The translations under genes and the position numbers were made by a program. The notes beneath the pieces were generated by a model. It was not told the DNA's origin and searched no databases. It saw nothing but the letters and a program-made list of their open reading frames with translations. From IMG/VR virus record IMGVR_UViG_3300025102_000082, positions 1 through 40,129 of that record: a stretch of 40,129 nucleotides of DNA; one strand, written 5' to 3'. Source of the stretch: a virus. This document shows positions 1 through 5,710 of the stretch, one piece after another (within the stretch, counting starts at the first letter, position 1; each line of letters starts with the position of its first letter).

Positions 1-1
1 A

Positions 2-400
2 GATGATACATCGTTAACAGCTAACGACTCAGGTGAAACTTTTGTATTTAACGATACATCTGCCACGTTTACTTTACCGGATTCAGGCAATGGTGATTTA
101 ACTGGAGTATATTTTCACTTTATAGTGTTAGACGATGCTGCTGGTACTAAAAGAATCCAATGCGCTGATTCTACAAACGAAGACTTAATTGGATCTGTGC
201 TCACCGTAGATACAGACTCATCTGATGCTAATGCTTCTTTTGCATCCCAAGTTGCAGATGAGTTTCATCAAATAACATTTAATGGAACTACGACAGGTAG
301 AGCCGGTAGTAAAGTAACAGTTACAAACATAGCTGCAGATAAATGGCATGTCGAAGGTACATTGCTATGTACTGGAGCTCCTGCTACACCATTTTCATAA
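2..400 (+). CDS. Partial virion structural protein, beta-rich C-terminal part
   Basis: The reading frame is open from the left edge, so the true start lies outside the window. A GTG at 125 is an internal codon, not a likely start. The 132 visible residues are rich in Thr, Ser, Asp and Gly with alternating hydrophobics (TFVFNDTSATFTLPDSG, then VYFHFIVLDDAAGTKRIQ). This pattern is typical of small beta-sandwich decoration or fibre-associated proteins in marine phages. No enzymatic motif is visible. The stop at 398-400 is followed after 7 bases by the next gene, so both probably share a transcript. The exact virion role is unknown; the structural assignment rests on composition and on neighbouring genes. 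Confidence 0.6.
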   Translation, partial: DDTSLTANDSGETFVFNDTSATFTLPDSGNGDLTGVYFHFIVLDDAAGTKRIQCADSTNEDLIGSVLTVDTDSSDANASFASQVADEFHQITFNGTTTGRAGSKVTVTNIAADKWHVEGTLLCTGAPATPFS

Positions 401-407
401 TTAAATT

Positions 408-782
408 ATGGCTTTTAAAATGAAAACTATACCAGAAGTGCTTGGCTTTAACGCTGAGCACTCTGAGCAAAGATCTATAGTTTTTGAAAAAAAGCTACCA
501 AAAAATGTCTGGGGTATGATCGATATGAACGGTGTTATAGAAATTAATAAAGATCTTAGCGCTAGACAAAAAGCAAAAGCTGTAATGCATGAGCGATTAC
601 ACTTACAACAAATACGTGACGGTGTTTTAAAGTTCGATAGAAACAACTACGAGTTCAAGCCCAAGCATAGCAATAAAATGATTAAAGTGCCTACTAAATC
701 AATAGACACTAGAAGAAGAGATCTTCCTTGGGAAGTATCAGTAGAACAAAAAATAAAAGAAATATATAAACGTAAAAAATAA
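408..782 (+). CDS. Small HExxH metallopeptidase-like protein
   Basis: This 124-residue protein carries an HExxH zinc-binding motif at residues 61-65 (MHERLHLQQ), with the catalytic Glu expected at E62. Downstream, LPWEVSVE has W108, E109 and E113. A Trp-Glu-x-x-x-Glu patch about 45 residues after HExxH is where minimal gluzincin-like proteins place the third zinc ligand. The chain is far shorter than ordinary secreted metalloproteases and has no signal peptide. It therefore probably acts inside the cell or in the virion, for example in virion maturation or host-protein cleavage. It ends in a basic tail (YKRKK), as do several neighbours. The start at 408 follows an A/T-rich leader with no Shine-Dalgarno. 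The motif is seen directly; peptidase activity is inferred. Confidence 0.55.
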   Translation: MAFKMKTIPEVLGFNAEHSEQRSIVFEKKLPKNVWGMIDMNGVIEINKDLSARQKAKAVMHERLHLQQIRDGVLKFDRNNYEFKPKHSNKMIKVPTKSIDTRRRDLPWEVSVEQKIKEIYKRKK

Positions 783-787
783 ACAAA

Positions 788-1096
788 ATGCCAGAAAAAA
801 ATGATATAACAGGAAGTGTAAAAGAGTCTTCTTATATGAAACCTAGATTAGTAGGCAAGCAAGAAAAAATAGACATGAATAAAGACGGAAAAATAACTAA
901 AGAAGATTTTTCTATGTTAAGAGCTAAAATGGCTATGCCTAAAAAAGATAGTCCTATGAACTTTAAAGCAATGGACTATGAAATGGCTAAAGCTATGGAT
1001 TACAATCAAGGCAAACCTATGATGTACGGTGATATGCCTAAAATGGATCACGGAGCTAAAATGTATAAGCCAAAAGCTTACCACAATAAAAAATAA
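788..1096 (+). CDS. EF-hand-loop, Met/Lys-rich small protein
   Basis: A 102-residue protein with one canonical EF-hand calcium loop at residues 29-40 (DMNKDGKITKED). D29, N31 and D33 sit at loop positions 1, 3 and 5, G34 at 6, I36 at 8 and D40 at 12; Asp rather than Glu at position 12 is tolerated. The rest is very rich in Met and Lys, with repeated MDY/KAMDY/KMD patches and a KK end, and looks disordered. A single EF-hand could dimerise or could help stabilise a virion part in calcium-rich seawater. It lies 5 bases after the metallopeptidase-like gene. The loop is seen directly; calcium binding and role are inferred. Confidence 0.6.
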   Translation: MPEKNDITGSVKESSYMKPRLVGKQEKIDMNKDGKITKEDFSMLRAKMAMPKKDSPMNFKAMDYEMAKAMDYNQGKPMMYGDMPKMDHGAKMYKPKAYHNKK

Positions 1097-1098
1097 TT

Positions 1099-1347
1099 AT
1101 GCCAGCTAAAAGACCTACTTGGAAAGACTCTAAGTATGCTGATGCAAAAGGTAAATTTAAAAGTTTATCACCTGGAGCATTAGCAACATGGCTTATTAAA
1201 TCTAGACGTGGTAACAAGCGAGCTATTATTGGTAGCTTAAATCAACAAATTGTTTTTAATAGAAACAAAAAGCCTAGCTATGCACGTAAAATGATTACTA
1301 CTAGAAACATAGTAAATAAAAGATTAGGTACTAAAAAGAAAAAATAA
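1099..1347 (+). CDS. Small basic protein, Trp/Lys-rich
   Basis: An 82-residue, strongly basic protein ending in KKKK. It begins PAKRPTWKDSKYADAKGKF and has a central segment LSPGALATWLIKSRRG that could form an amphipathic helix. No catalytic motif is visible. Highly basic proteins of this size are common in marine phage structural regions and may bind nucleic acid or coat internal virion surfaces, but I cannot assign a function. The start ATG lies 2 bases after the preceding stop, and its own stop TAA shares a base with the next ATG at 1347, so translation is probably coupled. Confidence 0.6.
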   Translation: MPAKRPTWKDSKYADAKGKFKSLSPGALATWLIKSRRGNKRAIIGSLNQQIVFNRNKKPSYARKMITTRNIVNKRLGTKKKK

Positions 1348-1673
1348 TGAGTGTAGAAAAACGTAGAGCTAAGATTATTAAGAGAAGAAAAATATCTAAA
1401 ATTGTAAGAGCTGTAAAAAACAAACAAGCGTTTGAGTTTAAAAGAAAAGATGATATTTATAAAATAATTTTACCTATTATAAATCAAGCTGGTAGAAATG
1501 GAGTTACTTCAACTGACTTAAGAGAAGCACTTATAGAGAAGCATTCTATTAATATAAGTATCGAAAGACTTGTTGAAATTTTAAGAAATCCTATTAAAAA
1601 TGGTGAAATAAAGAAAAAAACAGATAAATTAGACAATTTACTTTTTGTTATTGGAAAGCCATCAAAAAAATAA
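1347..1673 (+). CDS. Basic protein with winged-helix-like segment
   Basis: A 108-residue basic protein. The N-terminal 35 residues are dominated by Lys and Arg (KRRAKIIKRRKISKIVRAVK) and could contact nucleic acid. Residues about 45-95 alternate predicted helices and end in a short strand pair (ITSTDLRE-like turn, IERLVEILRNPIKNGEIKKK, LLFVIG), which resembles a winged-helix arrangement. It ends in SKK. The ATG overlaps the previous stop by one base, an arrangement that recurs in this window. Function is not known. A DNA-binding or virion-internal role is an inference from charge and apparent fold. Confidence 0.6.
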   Translation: MSVEKRRAKIIKRRKISKIVRAVKNKQAFEFKRKDDIYKIILPIINQAGRNGVTSTDLREALIEKHSINISIERLVEILRNPIKNGEIKKKTDKLDNLLFVIGKPSKK

Positions 1674-1683
1674 ATAATAAAAA

Positions 1684-1854
1684 ATGAAAAAACCAGGTAA
1701 AACATATAGAGGTGTTTTAAAGGCTAGAATTAGTAAGTTATACGGCGGGGATGTAACTATAGCTAAAGCTAAAAAGCTTAAAGCTAGAAAAACAGCAACG
1801 TCTAGAGACAAGCAGCTAGCTAACTGGTTTATTAACATGCATAAAAATAAATAA
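1684..1854 (+). CDS. Very small basic hypothetical protein (56 aa)
   Basis: This frame runs from ATG 1684 to TAA 1852-1854 and encodes 56 residues, MKKPGKTYRGVLKARISKL at the start and NWFINMHKNK at the end. It is about one third Lys/Arg and has no acidic stretch. Its position in an unbroken series of small basic genes and the 1-base gap to the next ATG support it as real, although it is short. I do not recognise a family. A nucleic-acid-binding or virion-internal role is possible from charge alone. Confidence 0.5.
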   Translation: MKKPGKTYRGVLKARISKLYGGDVTIAKAKKLKARKTATSRDKQLANWFINMHKNK

Positions 1855-1855
1855 T

Positions 1856-2005
1856 ATGAAAGTAAAAGCGCCAAAAGGTTTCCACTGGATGAAGTCTGGT
1901 AAAGGTATGCCTAAGTTAATGAAAAATCCCGCTGGCGGATATAAGCCACATAAAGGAGCAAGTTTATCTTTTAATTTTCCAACACAGAAAGTACATAAAA
2001 AGTAA
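1856..2005 (+). CDS. Very small basic hypothetical protein (49 aa)
   Basis: ATG 1856 to TAA 2003-2005 encodes 49 residues starting MKVKAPKGFHWMKSGKGMPK and ending FNFPTQKVHKK. It is Lys- and Gly-rich with His, Trp and Tyr scattered through it. The pattern MKSGKGxPKLMKNPxGGYKPHKGA looks like a conserved compact motif rather than random coding. The next gene starts on the last base of its stop, consistent with coupled translation. Function unknown. Confidence 0.5.
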   Translation: MKVKAPKGFHWMKSGKGMPKLMKNPAGGYKPHKGASLSFNFPTQKVHKK

Positions 2006-2304
2006 TGCCTGCTAAAAGAAAACCAGATCCTAAAAAAGGTACTGGTAAAAAACCAAAAGGTAGCGGCAGACGTTTATATACTGATGAAAATCCAAAAGAC
2101 ACAGTAAGTATTAAGTTTAAAACCCCTGCAGATGCTAGAGCTACTGTAGCTAAAGTGAAAAGAATTAGGAAACCATTTGCTAGAAAAATACAAATATTAA
2201 CTGTATTAGAGCAGCGAGCTAAAGTTGCTGGTAAACCTCAACAAGCTGCAATAGCTAAAAGAGGTAAAGAAGCTATAAGAAAAAAACATAAAGCCAAAAA
2301 ATAA
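2005..2304 (+). CDS. Conserved small basic protein (marine phage/algal virus type)
   Basis: A 99-residue, extremely basic protein. It starts with a Pro/Lys/Gly-rich leader (residues 1-22), followed by RRLYTDENPKDTVSIKF and a helical second half (VAKVKRIRKPFARKIQILTV, then EQRAKVAGKPQQ) with a KAKK end. From memory, similar short proteins with a GSGRRLYTDENP-type motif occur in marine phages and large algal viruses, often near structural genes. That recollection needs a database search. A role in DNA condensation or as an internal virion protein is plausible from charge. It overlaps the previous stop by one base and is followed by a 49-base gap with no recognisable signal. Confidence 0.65.
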   Translation: MPAKRKPDPKKGTGKKPKGSGRRLYTDENPKDTVSIKFKTPADARATVAKVKRIRKPFARKIQILTVLEQRAKVAGKPQQAAIAKRGKEAIRKKHKAKK

Positions 2305-2353
2305 ACCCGGCACGGGAAGTGCAAACCAAATAATAACAATTAAACCAAAAACT

Positions 2354-2641
2354 ATGACGTTTTATTATCAGACTCAATCGTGGAGTAGTCAACCACAAAT
2401 ATCCGATGAAACCAAACAATTATGGGAGCATGTATCTAATAAAGCCAGTTGGCGTATAGTGCAACTACCTAATGGATTTTATCAAACCGAGTACCAAGAC
2501 CCTAATAAAGAGACTTGGATCGACGTTACTCGTCGAGAAACTATTGAAGGCGCTGAGCAAGCAATTGACAGTTCAGTTGAGCATTACACGAAAAAGCTTG
2601 ACTATTTAAAAGGCCCAAAAGTAGTTAAAACATTTAAGTAG
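2354..2641 (+). CDS. Hypothetical protein, 95 aa
   Basis: Unlike the preceding basic proteins, this one is roughly neutral and well folded in appearance. It is rich in aromatic residues (MTFYYQTQSWSSQ, WEHVSNKASWRIVQL, NGFYQTEYQD) and ends with a helix and a basic tail. The pattern WRIVQLPNGFYQTEYQDP suggests a small beta-hairpin domain. No motif assigns a function. It sits immediately upstream of the chaperonin gene across a 28-base gap that contains a perfect 10-bp tandem repeat. It could belong to the chaperonin transcript. Confidence 0.6.
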   Translation: MTFYYQTQSWSSQPQISDETKQLWEHVSNKASWRIVQLPNGFYQTEYQDPNKETWIDVTRRETIEGAEQAIDSSVEHYTKKLDYLKGPKVVKTFK

Positions 2642-2650
2642 TATTTTTAA

Positions 2651-2670
2651 TTTAATCTAATTTAATCTAA
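2651..2670 (+). repeat. Perfect 10-bp tandem repeat at the groEL start
   Basis: TTTAATCTAA occurs twice back to back (2651-2660 and 2661-2670). The last A of the second copy is the first base of the groEL ATG. The repeat occupies the position where a ribosome-binding site would lie, and contains no Shine-Dalgarno core. It may affect initiation, or be a slippage-prone duplication. Confidence 0.6.
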
Positions 2671-4214
2671 TGCAAAACTCACAAGAAATAGTGAAGCATT
2701 TAAATTTTGGCAGCGATGCTCAAAATAAAGTGTTCACTGGTATTACTAAACTCACAAAAGCCGTTAGCTCTACACTTGGAGCTAGCGGTAAATGTGTTAT
2801 TCTGGAAGACTTCATGGGAAGACCTATGATTACAAAAGACGGTGTTACTGTTGCTAACTCAGTAAACCTTCACGATCCAGTTGAAAACATAGGCGCTACA
2901 CTTATAAAAGAAGCGGCTAGAAAAACAGTTAGCGAAGCAGGTGACGGTACAACAACAGCTACAGTTCTTGCTCAAGCTATATTAAAAGAAGCTAAAGACT
3001 ATAAAGGATCTTTACGTGATATTAAAAATGATATTAATAAAGCATACGAAGAAACTATAAAGTATTTAGACAAAGTGTCTATACCTGTTGAAGGTAAAAT
3101 GATAGATCAAGTAGCTGCAATATCTTCAAATAACGATAAAGAGCTTGGAGATATTATAGGTAAAGCATTTAAAAAAGTTGGTAAAAACGGTACGGTTTTT
3201 ATGGATCCAGACGGTGCAGAAGAAACTAGCGTTGAAGTTGTATCTGGTTCTCAGATAAATCAAGGCTTTGCAAATCCTAACTTTGTTACAGATGTTACTA
3301 AACAAAATGTTACACTAGAAAAACCTCTAGTATTATTAGTATCATCACCTATAACTACTGTGAGAAAAATACAAACAGTATTAGAATACGCAGTAACAAA
3401 TAACAGAAGTATACTTATAATAGGTGAACTAGAAAAACAACCTATGAGTGCTTTAGTTATGAATAAAATTAAAGGCAATATTAAAGCTAATGTAGTTGCG
3501 CCTCCAGGATTTAACTTCTGGAAAAAAGACTTTTTAGATGATATTGCTGCAGTAACGGGTGCTACTCATATAAATGAAGAGTACGGCGATGATGTAGATC
3601 TTATTACACCAGATATGCTCGGTGAATGCGAAAGAGCTATATCTGATAGTAAATCAACTGTACTTAAAGTATCTAGCATACCTGATGTTGCTAAAGAAAG
3701 AATTAAGACAATAGAAGATCAACTAAGTTCTAGCGCGCCAAGTTTAAAAACCGAAAAACTACAAGAACGTTTAGGCGTTTTATCAGGAAATGTAGCGGTT
3801 ATAACTGTGGGCGCAAACTCTGATGTAGAGTTAAAAGAAAAGAAAGACAGAGTTGATGACGCAATACACGCTACTAAAGCAGCTATAAAACAAGGTATAG
3901 TTTCAGGTGGTGGTGTTGCTCTTTTAAATGCTGCACAAAAGTTAAATGGTAGTAATGAAGGTGAAAATATATTTATTAAAGCAATGAAATCACCATATCA
4001 AACTATACTTAACAATGCAGGTTTAGAAAACATACCTGAGCCTAGTAAAAAAGGCTGGGGCACAAATGTTGTTACTGGCAAATCAACAAACATGATTAAA
4101 TGTGGTATTATAGATCCAGTGCTAGTAACTAAAACGGCTTTAAAAAATGCCGTGTCTGTGGCAACTACAATATTATCGACTGACTGTGTAATTAATAACA
4201 TGAGAGAACAATGA
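2670..4214 (+). CDS. groEL: Phage-encoded chaperonin GroEL (Cpn60)
   Basis: This 514-residue protein is a group I chaperonin: an ATP-driven ring that encloses and folds substrate proteins in the cytoplasm with a GroES lid. The nucleotide-binding motif DGTTTAT is at 92-98 (D92 matches E. coli D87). The TLGASGK loop is at about 35-41 and KDGVT at about 56-60. RVDDAIHATKAA follows R394, with D397 matching E. coli D398, then GGGVAL and GIIDPVLV near the C-terminus. The apical region retains APPGFNFWKKDFLDDIA. It is shorter than the usual ~545 residues: a segment before the last equatorial helices is reduced and the Gly-Gly-Met tail is absent (it ends NNMREQ). Key ATPase residues appear intact, so it is probably active. 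It overlaps groES by 4 bases; bacterial operons have the opposite order. Confidence 0.97.
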   Translation: MQNSQEIVKHLNFGSDAQNKVFTGITKLTKAVSSTLGASGKCVILEDFMGRPMITKDGVTVANSVNLHDPVENIGATLIKEAARKTVSEAGDGTTTATVLAQAILKEAKDYKGSLRDIKNDINKAYEETIKYLDKVSIPVEGKMIDQVAAISSNNDKELGDIIGKAFKKVGKNGTVFMDPDGAEETSVEVVSGSQINQGFANPNFVTDVTKQNVTLEKPLVLLVSSPITTVRKIQTVLEYAVTNNRSILIIGELEKQPMSALVMNKIKGNIKANVVAPPGFNFWKKDFLDDIAAVTGATHINEEYGDDVDLITPDMLGECERAISDSKSTVLKVSSIPDVAKERIKTIEDQLSSSAPSLKTEKLQERLGVLSGNVAVITVGANSDVELKEKKDRVDDAIHATKAAIKQGIVSGGGVALLNAAQKLNGSNEGENIFIKAMKSPYQTILNNAGLENIPEPSKKGWGTNVVTGKSTNMIKCGIIDPVLVTKTALKNAVSVATTILSTDCVINNMREQ

Positions 4215-4471
4215 AGGCGGTCGGATTATTTATAGTTGTAGAAGAAATAAAAGAAAAGCCTACTAAGACAAAAGGTGGTTTACTTTTAACAGATAAAATA
4301 AAAGAAGATATTAGATACCGCAAGGGTATTATTAAATCTGCTGGAAGTTTGGTCGAAGGTGTTAAAGATGGTGATAGTATATATTACGATAAACACGCGG
4401 GCTTTAACGTAGAAGTAGATGATAAAGTATTTTTAGTTATAAAACAGCATGACGTTGTTATAGTATTATGA
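4211..4471 (+). CDS. groES: Phage-encoded co-chaperonin GroES
   Basis: The 86-residue protein matches the GroES lid of the chaperonin. It has an N-terminal strand (GLFIVVEEIKEK), a mobile loop with the GroEL-binding hydrophobic tripeptide in KTKGGLLLTDK, the strand RKGIIKSAG, then GVKDGDSIYYDK and a C-terminal VFLVIKQHDVVIVL. Bacterial GroES is about 97 residues. The missing length falls between KSAG and VKDGD, where bacterial GroES has the roof hairpin. T4 gp31 is reported to lack that hairpin as well, giving a roomier chamber suited to the capsid protein. Start ATG and groEL stop form an ATGA overlap, and the next gene repeats that arrangement. The identity is firm; the larger-cavity idea is inference. 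Confidence 0.93.
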   Translation: MKAVGLFIVVEEIKEKPTKTKGGLLLTDKIKEDIRYRKGIIKSAGSLVEGVKDGDSIYYDKHAGFNVEVDDKVFLVIKQHDVVIVL

Positions 4472-4914
4472 GAAAGCTAGAAGCCAAAGACGTTAAAGAT
4501 ATTGGCTTGTTTAAACACTATCGTATAGTTAGAAAGTGGGCTTGTAAAAATAATAACTTAAATGATGCTGATCTAGAGCTTTTAATTTATTTTGATTGCA
4601 TGGATCTTTTCACACGTCAAGACTTTTTAAACGGAACTTATACATATTCTTGGGATAAAAGAAGATGGCAGAGGCTAGTTAGAGAAGGTTGGATCGTTGT
4701 TTGGAGACATAAAAATAACACAACACAGAAATATAGCTTGTATAAAACCTCGGTCAAGTGCAAGCTTTTAATAAACAAAATATATAGAATATTACTAGGT
4801 CAAGAAGATTTGCCTACAAGTAAACAGCGTAATGTTATTATGCAAGGTAAAACATACACTGACAAAGTAATGAAAAAAGCAATAGAACTAATTAACAAAG
4901 ATAAAACTAGATAA
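4468..4914 (+). CDS. Winged-helix-like protein in chaperonin operon
   Basis: A 148-residue protein whose start overlaps the groES stop by 4 bases. Its layout suggests a MarR-like winged helix: helices in FKHYRIVRKWACKNNNLND and DLELLIYFDCMDLFTRQDF, a recognition-helix-like stretch WDKRRWQRLVREGWI, then the beta wing VVWRHKNNTTQKYSLYKTS, followed by basic C-terminal helices. From memory, related proteins sit among structural genes in many marine phage genomes, so it may be a conserved late protein rather than a repressor. Role in transcription or in assembly cannot be decided from sequence. It is confidently coding given length, overlap and composition. Confidence 0.7.
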   Translation: MRKLEAKDVKDIGLFKHYRIVRKWACKNNNLNDADLELLIYFDCMDLFTRQDFLNGTYTYSWDKRRWQRLVREGWIVVWRHKNNTTQKYSLYKTSVKCKLLINKIYRILLGQEDLPTSKQRNVIMQGKTYTDKVMKKAIELINKDKTR

Positions 4915-4926
4915 AAAAAAATTAAA

Positions 4927-5547
4927 ATGGCATACGGAGATATAAATACCGCGGATCGCTCAAGAAACAGAACATACAGAGAAAAAAACGGTGTAGAAAC
5001 TGTTAACAGAGCTGTATTATTAAAAGATTCAAGCACTAAAGGTAGTGCTGGAATAAACTTTTTAAATGACAACCTTAATTTAGAAAACAACGGTCTTGTT
5101 GACGCTTCTAATAGAGCCGGAGTATATGTAGGAACCCAAGGTGATCTATGTGTATTACTTTCTGGGCAAAGTCAACCTTTAGCTACAGGAACAGCAACAG
5201 CTACGGTTGCTAATTCTTTACAAGACAGCAGTAAAGTTTTTTCTATTACTATAAGCTCTACAGGAAATGGAAATGAAGTTAAAATACAAAAAAGAGATAT
5301 AGTTGTCAACACTACAGACGGGACAGCTGCTTTTGTAAAATCAGTAAGTGGTGGAACAACTGGAATCACGCTTGATTTAGCAGATATTAATAATTCTGCT
5401 TCTAATATAATGGCAAGTGGTGAAACTTATGAAATATACAGAGCTGTAATGTTTCAAAATGTAGCAGCTGGATCTTTTCTACCAATACAAGTAGATAGAA
5501 TATTTGCTTTAGGTACAACTGCAGATGATATAATTGCAATATATTAA
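4927..5547 (+). CDS. Virion structural protein (decoration/tail-associated type)
   Basis: A 206-residue beta-rich protein. It starts MAYGDINTADRSRNRTYREKN and ends with a hydrophobic region (GSFLPIQVDRIFALGTTADDIIAIY). Marine phage structural proteins often finish with a similar V-x-x-I/V-x-A-x-G-T-T-A-x-D-I-I-A-x-Y motif. The middle, residues about 85-160, is a Thr/Ser/Gly-rich beta domain (TATATVANSLQDSSKVF, TGITLDLADINN). The leader is A-rich with no Shine-Dalgarno. It lies just upstream of a short ORF and the tail fibre gene, so it may be a tail- or capsid-surface protein. Structural nature is well supported; exact location in the virion is not. Confidence 0.7.
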   Translation: MAYGDINTADRSRNRTYREKNGVETVNRAVLLKDSSTKGSAGINFLNDNLNLENNGLVDASNRAGVYVGTQGDLCVLLSGQSQPLATGTATATVANSLQDSSKVFSITISSTGNGNEVKIQKRDIVVNTTDGTAAFVKSVSGGTTGITLDLADINNSASNIMASGETYEIYRAVMFQNVAAGSFLPIQVDRIFALGTTADDIIAIY

Positions 5548-5550
5548 GCG

Positions 5551-5694
5551 ATGAGTTTAATAGGTAATAAAATATTTTTAACATACTGGCGAAACGTTCG
5601 TAATCTCGTAGAAGAAGTTTTTCAATTACTTGCAGATAACACTGAAATAAAAGCTGACAGCACTATATTTTCTGCTGACGATACAATAATGTAA
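5551..5694 (+). CDS. Very small hypothetical protein (47 aa)
   Basis: ATG 5551 to TAA 5692-5694 gives 47 residues, MSLIGNKIFLTYWRNVRNLV then an acidic C-terminal half ending SADDTIM. It starts 3 bases after the preceding stop and ends 16 bases before the tail fibre start. The helix-like N-terminal part is amphipathic rather than a clear membrane segment. Without it there would be a 163-base gap in an otherwise packed region, which supports it being real. Function unknown. Confidence 0.45.
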   Translation: MSLIGNKIFLTYWRNVRNLVEEVFQLLADNTEIKADSTIFSADDTIM

Positions 5695-5710
5695 AAAATT
5701 AAAACAAAAA

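Noticed and set aside
2305-2353. Terminator or regulatory RNA between the basic protein and the next gene
   Set aside because: The 49-base gap has only a short imperfect pairing around CCCGGCACGGG and no T tract.
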